NCBI GenBank assembly: GCA_031772625.1
Contig: CM062812.1
Span: 728,350,300 to 728,414,299 of the forward strand
Direction of reading: 5' to 3'
Length of the DNA stretch: 64,000 nt
Source of the DNA: Pinus tabuliformis
Lineage: Eukaryota; Streptophyta; Pinopsida; Pinales; Pinaceae
The position numbers were made by a program, and so were the translations under genes. Positions 46,367 to 58,156 of the stretch are shown here, piece after piece. How positions within the stretch are numbered: position 1 is the stretch's first letter; each line of letters begins with the position of its first letter. The notes under the pieces are model-generated. The model was not told the origin of the DNA and searched no databases. It worked only from the letters and a program-made list of their open reading frames with translations.

Positions 46367-46906
46367 CTACATAATGGAACCAAGTCCCATATTCATTACA
46401 TGATCCTTGAATTTCAAAAGTGGCATGCCCTTAGTCAAAGGGTCAAAGATCATCAACTCAGTGTTGTCGTGCTCAATGACCACTTTATTTTCTTTAACAC
46501 GTTCCATTATAGCTAAATACTTAATGTCAATGTGTTTATTTCGACTCCCACTTTTGTTGTTTTTAGCCATAAAAACAACAACTAAATTGTCGCAATACAT
46601 TCTCAATGGCTTAGAGATAGAATCCATAATTCTAAGCCCAAAAATGAAACTCTTAAGCCATACACCATGTAAAGTAGCCTCAAAACAAGAGACGAACTCG
46701 GCTTCCATAGTGGAAGTGGTAATCAAGGTCTGCTTGGCACTCCTCCATGATACAGCTCCACCGGTCGTCATAAAAATGTATCCTAATGTTGATTTGCATG
46801 AATCAACACATCCAGCGAAGTCAAAATCTGAGTAGCCAATTACTTCCAAATTGTCCATCCGTCTATACATAAGCATGTAGTTTTTGGTTCCTTGAAGGTA
46901 CCTCAT
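46367..46906 (-). pseudogene. copia RNase H domain
   Basis: 179 open codons in the element frame, from KVMRYLQGTKNYMLM through GYSDFDFAGCVDS, GGAVSWRSAKQTL, STMEAEFVSCFEA and YCDNLVVVFMAK to the end of the polyprotein (stop TAG at 46369-46367). The catalytic D, E and D (SDFD, EAE, CDN) are kept, but the STSGY-type box reads STLGY. A TGA at 46957-46955 separates it from the RT. Confidence 0.9.
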
Positions 46907-46954
46907 TACTTTCTTTGTAGCTCTCCAGTGGTCTAAACCTGGATCACTTTGATA

Positions 46955-47878
46955 TCATCCCAACATTCCCATAACAAATGCAATGTTAGGTCTTGTGTAG
47001 ACCTGAGCATACATTAGGCTTTCGACAGCAGAAGCATATGGAATGTTCTTTATTTGTTCCCTTTCAAAGTCATTCTTCGGGCATTGGTTCATATTGAACC
47101 TATCACCCTTCACAATGGGAGCTACACTTGGTGAACCATCCTTCATCCGAAATCTCTCTAAAATTTTATTAATATAGGCGTCCTGAGACAGACCCAAGAT
47201 GCCTTGAAATATGTCTCTATGGATCTTAATGTCAATGACATAAGATGCCTCACCCATATCGTTCATATCGAAATTTTTAGAGAGGAATTGTTTCACCTCA
47301 TGCAACAAACCCTTATCATTGGTTGCTAGCAAAATGTCATTCATATATAAAACAAGAAAACATATTTTGCTCCCACTGACTTTCAGGTATATACATTGAT
47401 CCATAATGTTTTCTACAAAACCAAATGAAGAAATTTCATTATGGAATTTCAAATACCATTGGCGGGATGCTTGTTTTAAACCGTATAATGATTTCTTGAG
47501 CTTGAAAACCAACTGCGCACCATCACTAGAGGGGAATCTTTCAACTTGTTTCATGTAAACCTCCTCCTCTAGATCTCCATTGAGAAATGTCGTTTTCACA
47601 TCCATTTGTTGCAACTCCAATTCAAAATGGGCTACTAATGCCATAATAACGTGCAAGGAATCTTTCTTAAATACAGGAGATAAAGTTTTCATGTAATCGA
47701 TTCCTTCTTTCTGAGTGAATCCCTTAGCGACAAGTCTTGCCTTGTATCTCTCAATGTTGCCCAATAAGTCTTTCTTTGTCTTAAACACCCATTTACATCC
47801 AATGGCTTTTGCACCATTAGGCAAATCAACAAGATCCCAGATTTTGTTACTCTTTATCGTATTCATCTCTTCCTTCAT
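46955..47878 (-). pseudogene. copia reverse transcriptase domain
   Basis: 307 open codons: GAKAIGCKWVFKTKKD, YKARLVAKGFTQKEGIDY, QQMDVKTTFLNGDLEEEVYM, KSLYGLKQASRQWYLKF, then the active-site box read as YMND (47344-47336), where working elements have YVDD. The first catalytic Asp is Asn, a GAT-to-AAT type change. The end shows RPNIAFVMGMLG, where Asp of RPDIAF is also Asn. Not functional as encoded. Confidence 0.93.
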
Positions 47879-47893
47879 GGCATCGTACCATAA

Positions 47894-49582
47894 TTATGAT
47901 TCTTTGCAAGTCATGGCTTGTGAAAAGGAGTCGGGATCATTTTCGGCTCCAATGTTGTAGTCAGATTCTTGTAGACACATAACATAATCATCAAGAATTG
48001 TTGATCTCTTTGGTCTAATAGATCTTCGTAATGTTGTACCATCATCTTCCTTAGAAGTATGTGGTTAAACTCGTTGTTCAAAAGTTCTTGGAAACTCTTG
48101 AACTACCTCATCTACTAGAATGTCGTCAGCAGCTTGTGGAACTTCAACAATTGGTTGTTCAACACCAGTTTGTACTCGAGGGGTGTTGTGAACAATAACC
48201 AATCTATCACTTGAGGTGGAAGGTTGGGATTCTTAATGATACTTCTCAGAAACTATGTTCCTGGTTTGATCGCTCCCACTGATCGAGTCATTTTCAAGAA
48301 AATTTGCATTTCTTGATTCCACAATCCTAGTGCTGTGAGATGGATAAGAAAATATGTAACCTTTAAACCTTTTAGCATATCCAATGAAATACCCACTAAT
48401 GGTCCTTGGGTCCAGCTTCTTCTCTTGCGGATTATATATTCTCACTTCAGATAGGCATCCCCAAACACGCATATGTCACAAACTCGATTTCCAACCTTTC
48501 CATAATTCAAATGGAGGTTTAGGAATAGCCTTGGTTGGAACCCTGTTTAATATATACACTTCCGTCTTAAGTGCTTCAGTCCACAAGGATTTAGGAAGAT
48601 TGGAGCTGCTAAGCATACTCCGCACCATGTCCAATAATGTTCGGTTTCTTCTTTCTGTTACATCGTTCTAGTCAGGTGAACCAGGCATGGTGTATTGGGC
48701 AACAATCCCATGCTCTTGAAGAAATTTTGCGAATGGCCCAGGTGCTTGTCCATCTTCTGTGTATCTACCGTAATATTCTCCACCTCTATCTGATCTCACA
48801 ATCTTAATTTGCTTGTTGTATTCTTTCTCTACTTCAGCCTTAGAGATCTTAAAGGCATCTAATGCTTCGTTCTTTTTATGAAGCATGTAGAGATACATAT
48901 ATCATGAGTAATCATCTGTAAAAGAGATGAAGTATCTCTAACCATGTGAGTCCATGTCTGGACTACATATATTAGTATGAATGATCTCTAATATGTCTGA
49001 ACTCCTATTAGCACCTTTCTTTGACTTATTGGTCTGCTTTCCCTTTATGCAGTCCACACAAGTCTCAAAATTAGTAAAATCCAGAGTATTAAGTACCCCT
49101 TCATTTACTAATCTTTTAATTTTTTCTATGGAGATATGACCTAATCTCCGGTGCCATAATTTAGAGGAATCTTCATTAATAACACATATTTTAGTGTCAG
49201 TGTGAACATGCATTGAATCATAAGTGACATTGTTTTGTGAATTAATGCAGTAAAGACCATTAGACAAAATACCATTCCCAACAAAATTAGATTGATAAAA
49301 TAAAATGAAGGATGTTTTTGAAATGTTAAAGGAATATCCAAAATGTACAAGTCTTGTAACTGAAATCAAGTTTCTAGAAAAACTTGGACCATAAAAGGTC
49401 TTTTCTATTTCTAAAACAAAGCCACTACTTAAAGTTAAATAACATGTTCCTATAGCTTCCACATGCGAGCCCATCAAGTTTCCTGATAAGATGCTTTGCT
49501 TACTTCCCACTGGCTTCCTTAGGTTTTGCAAACCCTGCAAGGAATTCAAAATGTGAATTGTTAATCTAGAATCAATCTACTA
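47894..49582 (-). pseudogene. copia protease and integrase region
   Basis: The same frame continues with nine stops (49582, 49579, 48940, 48904, 48670, 48478, 48235, 48067 and 47896, counted at the first base). The protease site D-S-G reads D-S-R at 49573-49565, just after two adjacent TAGs. The integrase zinc finger is intact (LWHRRLGHISIEKIK, CVDCIKGK). The first catalytic Asp is Asn at 48973-48971 (IIHTNIC); the second is kept (VRSDRGGEY), and the Glu is kept (TERRNRT). Then come VWGCLSEVRIYNPQEKKLDP and a variable linker to the RT. Normally it cuts the polyprotein and joins cDNA to the genome. Confidence 0.9.
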
Positions 49583-50437
49583 GGTGTTAATATTGACATT
49601 AACCATATTAGATTCATAACAAACAAATGAGATTGAATTACCTTTGTCCGCAAGCCATTTATGAAATTTGGTGCCATCCTTCTTCATGTGTCCCTTCTTT
49701 TTACAGAAGAAACACTTGGAATCCTTCTTGATATCGGCTTGGGGAGGTACTTTACCTTTCCCTTTCTGATTGGCTTGAGATTTTCCCTTTCCTCGCGTTG
49801 CCAGCATTGCACTTTGTCCTAGTTCCAACACCAATCTCCCTTCCTCTTGAACACACATGGTCATGAGTTCATTAATTGACCATTTATCCTTATGTGTGTT
49901 GTATGAGATTTTGAAGGGTCCGTATTGGTGCGGAAGGGTGTTCAGGATGTAGTGCACTAGGAAGGACTCCGATATTTCAACCTCGAGTTTCTTCAATGGA
50001 GCCATAGTGTCCCTAATTTGCATGATGTGCTCACGTACACCTTTCAGACTGGTGAGCCTTAGGGATGAGAACTTCATGATTAGGGTGCTTGCTAGTGCCT
50101 TGTCTGAAGTGATGAATTGATCATCAATGGCTTTCAACAAGTCTCGGACCTTTTCATGATGATCAACAGAACCACGAATACCAGCTGAAATTTTAGTCTT
50201 AATGAACATCATGCTTAGGTGATTAGATCGCTCTCATTGTTCATAAAGCATGATGTTTGTTGCAGTGCTGGTATTAGTGAGTGCCGGTGGTTCATCTTTC
50301 CTAATAGCATAGTCTATGTCCATCCACCCCAAATGAAGGAGAACTCTCTCCTTCCAGAACTTATAGTTATCTTCCTTAAGTTCAGGGATATGACAACGAA
50401 TATCAGAGAAATTTGCAGGTTCTACAACTGCATAAAA
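49583..50437 (-). pseudogene. copia gag (UBN2-type) with CCHC knuckle
   Basis: The frame opens at 50437 without its own ATG (AVVEPANFSDIRCHIPELKE, YKFWKERVLLHLGW). It is cut by a TGA at 50236-50234 and continues MMFIKTKISAGIRGSV, KFSSLRLTSLKGVREHIMQI and LVHYILNTLPHQYGPFKISY to the knuckle CFFCKKKGHMKKDG, whose last Cys is Gly (49675-49673). The missing ATG and an ATTTTATGCAG sequence just before the open frame suggest a splice acceptor that joins an upstream leader. Gag forms the particle in the cytoplasm. Confidence 0.88.
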
Positions 50438-51248
50438 TTAAAGATTACATGTTTATGTTAAAATTGAGGCCTAAATAAAACTTCATGCTTTACCAATGTA
50501 AATCATGCTTAAAATTGAATCTAATGACATAAAAATTGTCCGTGGACTAAATTTTCAATTGACGCAGATTCAATTATTCTTTATGATAGAATTTATCAAA
50601 TTATTCACTTAATTCATAATTCTAAAAGATATATTATGATTATAATTTGATATAAATTCTATCTTAGATTTGAACTTTATGATAAAATTATTAATTCATA
50701 ATCCCTGTGGGTAAGTTATGAATAATTTAATATTTTATCCTAATTAATTATATAAATATAATAAAAATTCCCGTGGGATAAAATTTATTATATTTAGTAT
50801 AATTAATTACAATTAATGTCTAAATATTCTTTATGTGATCCTAATCAATCATAATATATAATATTATTTAATTAGAGATGATGTGGCTATTCTCTTAATC
50901 AATTAAAAATTATATGGATCACTAGACATTATTTCTTTTATGCATAAAAATTAACTTGATATGAGAATAATTATAAATTACATAAATAAAACTATAATAT
51001 TAATGCATAACATTCAACGATGGGTCTCATATACTCATCCAAAATAGCATGTATTAATTAGAGCAGAAATAATCAATTCATGCAAATTAAATATGAGCAT
51101 AGTTATAAATTTGCACAACAATTAGACATAAAAATTGAGCAAAAATTAGACATATTTCCAAATAAATGCCTTAATTTAGAAAATTCTCAAATATGGCATT
51201 GACCTGGACAGAGAATGTCTATAAACACCAAGGCAGAGCTAAAACAAA
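50438..51248 (-). other. Untranslated leader of the copia element
   Basis: About 810 bp between primer site and gag, AT-rich, without a gene. A possible donor (CAG|GTCAATG, minus strand near 51205) and the possible acceptor near 50430 would remove most of it; this is inference. Confidence 0.5.
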
Positions 51249-51261
51249 GGCTCTTATACCA
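51249..51261 (-). other. Primer binding site (initiator tRNA-Met)
   Basis: The minus strand reads TGGTATAAGAGCC, one base from TGGTATCAGAGCC, the complement of the plant initiator tRNA-Met 3' end. It lies two bases inside the 5' LTR, as expected. Confidence 0.88.
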
Positions 51262-51263
51262 AA

Positions 51264-52137
51264 TGTCAGCAAAATAACGATTCTATAATGCAGAATAAAC
51301 ACTTCAAAGAATTAAAAAGCTTTAATACCGAATAAATCATACCTCTGGCCATTCATGCTACTCACACTCCGATAATAGACTCTCCTCTATGCTTGAGGCA
51401 ATCCACTTCCCTTTTGTTTTCTGTTGGAAACTCTTCCGAGTAGACGAGACCCTAGTAAGCTTGATCGAAACTACAAAGAGGTCTTTAAGATGGCTTGGTC
51501 TCTGATTTCTAAAACGAATGCTACTTTCAGCTTTGTATTTCAAAGCTTCCAAAAAGATTTCAGCAGCATTTGAAAACTGCTCAAAGCAACCGATTCGACG
51601 GCCTGTTCAAGATATTCCAGGTTCCTTGGTTTTGTTTCTTCAGGTAGAAGATGGAAATGGTGATCGATTGTCAAAACACAAAGCTTCCTTGAAAATTTAT
51701 TCTGCCCATTTGCTGCGCATGACCTATGGACTTTTTTTGATCAACTGTGGCAAGAAGGATGCGAGAATGATCCTGCGAAATGAGAGAAATGTGCGGATGA
51801 CTTATCAAAACCGTGAAATAATGTTCTGCCCCAATTTGGACTTGTTGGCACTTCCAAGCTCTGCTCACTTTCATTTGATGGTGTAAGGCTAAAGGAGTTG
51901 ATTTAGTTAGCTTGGGGACCAAACATAAGTATTTATAGCCAAGCTTCCATCAAGCTTTTGTTGGCTATGTGTCAAGTGTTCCACAGAATATGGTAGAGAA
52001 CTGTACAGGGAGTAATTGTAATGGACCACTCCAAGAGCTCCCAAGAAGAAATTAATCAACAGTAGATGGTTTCCGTAATTTTTGGAATGGGTGGCAGATG
52101 GTTCCCAAATCATCGGTGTTCATTAAGGGAGCTAAAA
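51264..52137 (-). repeat. 5' LTR of the copia element
   Basis: 874 bp, matching 45176-46054. On the minus strand it starts TTTTAGCTCCC and ends GCTGACA. An antisense 122-codon frame (51518-51886 plus) matches the one in the other LTR. Confidence 0.92.
51930..51937 (-). promoter_or_regulatory. TATA box in the 5' LTR
   Basis: TATAAATA on the minus strand, about 200 bp into the LTR. The same place in the other LTR has lost the first T. Confidence 0.6.
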
Positions 52138-52142
52138 GTGTT
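52138..52142. other. Target-site duplication, right
   Basis: GTGTT, matching 45171-45175. Confidence 0.85.
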
Positions 52143-52164
52143 TACATTGTGTAAATAGAAATGT

Positions 52165-52250
52165 GGGATTTAAGACAAGCGATGCACATTGAACCCACAA
52201 ACTTCTGGTTCGTAGCGAAACATGCTACCACAACACCATGGATTCATCCT
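52165..52250 (-). other. Possible tRNA-like (SINE) fragment
   Basis: The minus strand has TGGTAGCATG, then GGGTTCAATG about 33 bp later. This is the spacing of a tRNA A/B-box pair, but the A-box match is imperfect and no A-run or target duplication was found. Confidence 0.3.
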
Positions 52251-53831
52251 TTGAGTCACGCTTGGGATTCATGTTATGTAGGTCGTACGCCACGTCTAAG
52301 ACTTACAACATCTACCTAACTGATCCATGCGATGGGGTTAGAGATGGATAATTTAGATGGACCATGGTGTTTTTCAACGGTGTTGACAATTTTTGTTTCA
52401 TACCATATTGAAGGACTACTCTCTAGATTTTTGAGTTCGACATCTTTTCTTGTCCTCTACGGACAAAGAGTTTTTTGTTGATGGGTTAGGGTTTGGATAT
52501 AGTTATTCAACTTTCTAGTTTTTATTTTGACAAAGAGATTGGTTTCACTCCAGCCTTACCATTTGGTTGTGCCTTGAGCTGCAAGCCGGAAGGTAAGGTT
52601 ACATATTTCTCTGATGCCTAATATGATTTGTACAATTAATGTACATTAACATTGACATTGTAAACTTTGATTAACATTCTATTCTTAGGATTTAAATACA
52701 AAATTTTATTTTAATCCAATTGATAAATCATTCATGTTTCTTCTCGGTACTTCGAGAGCTTCTGGAATACTTTTTACTGGCTATGAATTCATTTGTGGTT
52801 TTATATTTTTACTTTAGGGTATTAAAGAGCCACTCTCTTGAGTAATACCCCATGAGCATACTTTCCCCTTTAGAGATTTTTGTCAAAGTTTTACTTTGCA
52901 GATAAAATGATCAGTTCAAGGTTAAAATATCTTAGAACTTTAGGAACACTACACTCGAACAAATTCAAACTTATGACACATGGAAAATGGATTCACCCTC
53001 ACAAATTTTGGTGTTCAAGTAACACAATTTTTTTTTGGGTGCTTCTTCTAGAATTTTGGTTGAAGGTTTATGACTTTATTTGTAATTTTTTTTTATCATT
53101 TCAGTACGAGGGTTTTATCAAGTAAAGTAGAGTTATCCTTATCAAGTAAAGCATAGTTATCCTAGCTCAACATCGAACTCACTGTGAACACTGAATTTAT
53201 ATAACCATCTAATAAATCCTAAACCTTAGTTTCCTTTCTCTATTGCTCTCTTTCGACATGCCTAATTTACATTGTTACTTCTAGATTTTATTTAATTAAG
53301 GGTTTTCCTTTGAAATCTCCTTTACATATTTGTGATTATGAACATTTTTATCCAAATAAACCCTCAATGACATAATATCAAAGCTTCTGATGGATCTAGA
53401 AGTTTCATCCAAGTAAAAATCTCTTCTCAGCTACTCCTCTTTGATTCTCAGTACTAGGATTTCTAGATATTTCAGTCTGGTTTTTATCTTCTCGTGCATT
53501 TCTTTTTTCAAAATACTCTCCCTATTTAGGAATGTAGGGGTATAACAAACCCTTCTACTCAAGTATTATAATATCCCTTTGTTGTTATAGTATTGTTTTG
53601 ATTTAACTGAGTTGTATTAGATAAAATGGCGGGAAAGCCATGGGAAAAAATATTGGAATAAATATGTAAATGAATATTTATTAATAAATAAATGGGATGT
53701 ATGTACTTGAGAATGAGACACCTAGAAATCAGATGCTCATCATGCTATCATGCTAAGAATTCTAGAGGAAATTTTAGATAATATTAATGGATGGGAGGAA
53801 AAGACTCATTAAGTTGTTTCGCTAGATAAAG
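52251..53831. other. No recognisable gene
   Basis: Short frames only (for example 52880-53125). A 26-bp tandem around ATCAAGTAAAG(T/C)A lies near 53117-53162. Nothing else is seen. Confidence 0.3.
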
Positions 53832-54170
53832 ATGCTAAACGCGGAAAAGCATAAAAGCTTCGCAGGAGAGAAAGATGAACTTTTATGGAAAAACCTAGGC
53901 AAGTGGATAAGAAAAAGTCCAAAAAGTGAGACGTTGCTAAAAGAAACATTATCAAGAAGGAAATATATTAAATACTTATTGAAGGCATCAGCAGGGGTTG
54001 TTGATTCATTGGCAAATGAATCTCAGCTCGAGGGGAATAGGTGGAGCGGTTCATGGTTGGGAGGACAATGTGTTCTTCTGAAGTACAGTTCCTGCATTGG
54101 ATATAGTGAGCATATCTATTTATATTTGAAATTTAAATATAACAGTCATGAGTATTTCTGTGTTACATGA
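53832..54170 (+). other. 112-codon open frame, unrecognised
   Basis: The first two-thirds is charged and protein-like (EKHKSFAGEKDELLWKNLGK, KSETLLKETLSRRKYIKYLL, SLANESQLEGNRWSGSWLGG). The last third is hydrophobic and aromatic. No domain is recognised and there are no coding neighbours. Coding potential is uncertain. Confidence 0.3.
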
Positions 54171-56134
54171 TTCACTAACATACATGTTCTATTTGATGGT
54201 ATTTTTCGGCCGTAAACATCTATTTTTATTTGGATTCATTTTGTTTGTATGAGTGAGGGAGATATATAGGTTACATAATGCATTTAAGTTATGAACAACC
54301 ATTATGGTACGAAACTCTAAACATTTAATAGTTCATAATCTTTGTATTTCGGAGATATCAAATACTGAAAAGTAAGATAAATGGTATTCAATGGGGACGC
54401 AATGTTGGATTTCAATACCTCGCTTATATTCTCTAAGAATATAGGATATCTAAATGTTTAGAAGAAAACATGATGTCTTTGAAGGTTTGAATTCAATACC
54501 TATCCTATGAGTTATATGAATGTAGGATACTTAATTCTCTAATGAGAACACGATTCCTCTAGGAGGTCGCAGTCGATTCACTTATAAACCAATGTATACC
54601 AAAACCTTACCTCTAAATCGACACCATGTGGTCAGTGGAGGTCGAAAATATTGATAAGAAATAAAAAGTAGAGATCTGCAAATGGCTGATTGATACGACA
54701 TATGTGCCCAAAATTCTCTGTTTACGTGTAAATGCCAGTCCCTTCCCAAACATATGCTATGAAGTTAGTAATTACGGCAGAGTCAACAGTTAAGGGACCG
54801 TGGTAGAAATAACTCTAACTTCGAATTATCAAATCTGTCAAAAGAAACACTTTAGAAAAATTATTGTTAGAAATTTATTATAGCAGAACGCAAACAAAAT
54901 TGGATTCTTTCTCACGAATGATACCTCCTATTAAATGAATTGAACCTATAATAGAGCATAGATTCGGTCGTAGTTACCATAATCTAAAATCCTAGATGGC
55001 TATTTCCAACGTGGTTATAACAAACTGTTTCTACATCACCGATTGATATTCATTCCCAAATTTAGCATTATAACAATGCTTATTCGAAAGAGAATAATTC
55101 TAGAAAAATCTGATTTCTACTACTTGTACCTTCATTCAACCATGAAGGACAAAGAAGAAGAAAATAAAACCGAGTTCCCAACTCAACCTTGACATATGCA
55201 TATGTATATGAATGGAACCTATGTTCTTTCGTTAGAAATGATGGTTGGGCATAAATAAATCACTCAAGAAAGAACAAACAACATAAAATATTATATATGA
55301 GCTAATTAGAATCAACACAATGAAAAGAATAAAAGAGAAATAAACTATTGAAGAAAGAGCGAACAACATAAAATATCATGTGCAGATGAGCCAATCAAAA
55401 TTAAATTATTGAAGATAGAATGGAATAAATGAAATCAATAGTACCGAATAGTGGTTTGATCCATGCAAAACGAGCATAGACATTAAAAAAAATAACTTCA
55501 TCCAACATGGATAAAGTTATATTTACAAAGGAAATGACAATTAAATGACAATTAAATCCATTAAGTTATGTTGTGTAGAGAACAACATGGATAAGTTATA
55601 TTTACAAAGGAAATGACAATTAAATCCATTAAGTAAGTTGAATGGATATACTCTCCCTCTTGAATCCATATACATTCGATTGCGGAAAATTATAAAGATG
55701 AAAATTTAGGAAGTGCTCTAAACCATAAAACTTTGCCTAGTTAAAAAAATTGACAATGGCCATTAGCAAGATATACGGTAAATAAATAGAGGAAGATGTA
55801 GGCAAAGAATATAAAATCTCCTTCTAGGTTCGAATGATTCCTCTGGTAGCAGAGGTATGTAGAAGAACCAACCTAGGTACGAATGGCGGAAGTTTGTTAG
55901 TGGGTGACTCAAATGTGACCATCAAACTTTAAGGAGAGAACCCTAACTGTAGTTTCCAAGAGTACCTGCCAACAAAAAATTCCATCATTTGGTATCTTGA
56001 TGGGGGAATGGAAATCATCAGATAGGGAAAATATATTAAACCAGAGGAAAGGGTGGTAGGACCTATTGAGGGTGGGACTCCGCCTGAAACCCCATATCAC
56101 TAGAAAAAAAAAGGAAAACATTAGAATACATAAA

Positions 56135-56187
<53 letters not shown>

Positions 56188-57937
56188 ACCAAAATTTGGG
56201 ATAAGAAATCAATGTGTAGAAACATATGAGAATCAACCCAAATAGGAGCATAGTTGTAAGTGTGACGAACAAATGGAAGTGAGGAACCCACAAAGTTTCT
56301 CTCAACTGCACATTGGCCTTGGTTCTGAAATTGTCAGGCAAGGAGATGGAGACCCTGCACTACCTATTTCAAACCATTGTCAAAATAATGTAGATTTTCT
56401 TCAAGGAGACAGATGGAGAACAATGTCACACTTACTAAGAAATATTGTCACAAGACAAGTTTGTTCCTACCAGATGACGGAAAGCGACAGTGGCTCCTAG
56501 CAATTAGCGCTAGCTCAAACACTCTGCATCATCTATGAATTAGACTTGTAGCATGCTGCAAGAAGGTTTCACTATTTCATGAAGGGGTTTGGCTGATAAG
56601 GAGAAGATAAAAAATTACCACACCCGAATCATTAGAGGAATGATCCCCAACCTGGAAAACAAAGAAATAAGTAATTACAATAATGACCAAGAAAATCAGA
56701 GTTGAAATAGAAAGGCAACAAAACAAACAATTCTGGACCATAGTGATTATGAATCCTCTTCCACATTTTCCATTAGAGACATAACTTGTTGTATAAGAAT
56801 AAGAATGCCACGAGCCATGTGTAAAACCCAGTTGTCGAATCTCCAATATTTCCCATGACAGTTGGCGTATTAGACCATGTGCTGGCGAAGTAAGCTAATC
56901 AAGGAAAGGGACCTGCTGAGAGGATAGGGTTAGGGTTCCATAACCACGCTCCAACTGTTTAGATATGGCACTAAATATGTACCATCCAAATGGAAATTGT
57001 TACCCTATTATACCAGTTGTTTTATCCACCTATGACCAGAGCCGTGGCTGTAAGTGCTTCTTCAAATTCGGTTGTTAAAATGAGCATCAGGTGCGTTAGA
57101 GAAAAGCCACAGGCGTGAAAGCGATAGGGTTATGGTAAGAAGATAAAAAAAAACAATTAATCTAGGGTTTCTCTACATGACTCATAACCCTCACCTAATG
57201 AGCATACATTTCCAAGCGAGTATGCACTGTGAATGAGTCATGCTCCCATGTGCAACCATGTGACGATAGTCTAGGTGGCGAGAATGGATTGATTGCAAGA
57301 TTTACCATAAGGTCAGGTCACCCAATATTATTTAATGACCTTGAGAAGCCTCATATACACCTACACCTTGGTCTAAATGGTTATGAAAAAGCAAAACATT
57401 TTAATACAATGACATATTGAAGTAATGCGCATTAACCCATACAACAGTCCAACCATATTAACATCGAGAGAAGTAGTGATAATCGTACAATGATAACAAA
57501 GCATAATATAAATAATAATGAAATTATCCAATAGTATCAACTTAGTTGATTTAAAAGGCATATACGAGCTAACCACGCACAAGAAATTGGAGTATGATAT
57601 AACTTCTATCCTTGTAGAAAAGGTATAGTGGTGAACCTCAACTCATGTCTTAGAAAAATATGCATAATAAGAATAGGCATATTAATAGAAGTAATAGTTG
57701 TTTAAAATTTGAACAGTAGGAGATGGGACAGTTGGGTGCTTCTTTAGCAAGGAGAGTACTGCCATTAAAAGAGACATCAAGAATTATATACATCACAGAA
57801 GTGATAAAGATAAATAGTTTATGCAAATTGTAAATGTAGACTAATATCATTTGGCTAAAGGAGGGCTCACCTCACATATAGGTCATAGCATTTCACCCTT
57901 TATGAGATGACTTCCATTAACCAGTCTAGGGATTGAA
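54171..57937. other. No recognisable gene; small tandem duplications
   Basis: An (AT)n tract runs at about 56139-56183. Small head-to-tail duplications lie near 54405-54570 (~85 bp), 55260-55440 (~95 bp) and 55500-55640 (~78 bp). Short frames, such as 56273-56500 plus, show no domain. Confidence 0.35.
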
Positions 57938-58156
57938 TGTTACATGATTAACATGGAAAATCCCTTTATGGAGCTATATTCTAAAGGTGATCAGTCTTCG
58001 TAATTAATAGTTGTGGACAAAATTACAAAGGTGTTTCTTTATTTGAGAGTACATAGAGAGGTATATAATTTTATCATGTATAGAGATCTTTGTTATAAAA
58101 ATAAATAAAAATAATAGTAGGTGAATTAGGGAAACATGACAGATGGTATCAGAGCC
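57938..58156 (+). mobile_element. Short LTR followed by primer binding site (remnant)
   Basis: TGGTATCAGAGCC at 58144-58156 is an exact initiator tRNA-Met primer site, and further tRNA complementarity follows (TAGGTTCAACCC). Two bases before it a candidate LTR ends in CATGACA. A matching start, TGTTACATG, lies at 57938, giving a 204-bp LTR with a short terminal inversion. No gag, pol or second LTR is found. The size would suit a small TRIM-type element. Confidence 0.5.

Larger units (their letters stand above)
45176..52137 (-). mobile_element. Complete Ty1/copia LTR retrotransposon (decayed)
   Basis: A 6.96-kb element on the minus strand with two LTRs of 874 and 879 bp, GTGTT target duplications on both sides, a Met-initiator-type primer site, a purine tract, and gag-protease-integrase-RT-RNase H in copia order. 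The single frame runs about 1,350 codons without a frameshift but has 11 stops. Over about 215 bp compared by eye the LTRs differ at roughly 7%, mostly transitions, so the insertion is old. It cannot move by itself. Confidence 0.93.

Noticed and set aside
46407..46835. 142-codon plus-strand frame
   Set aside because: Shadow of the copia RNase H on the other strand.
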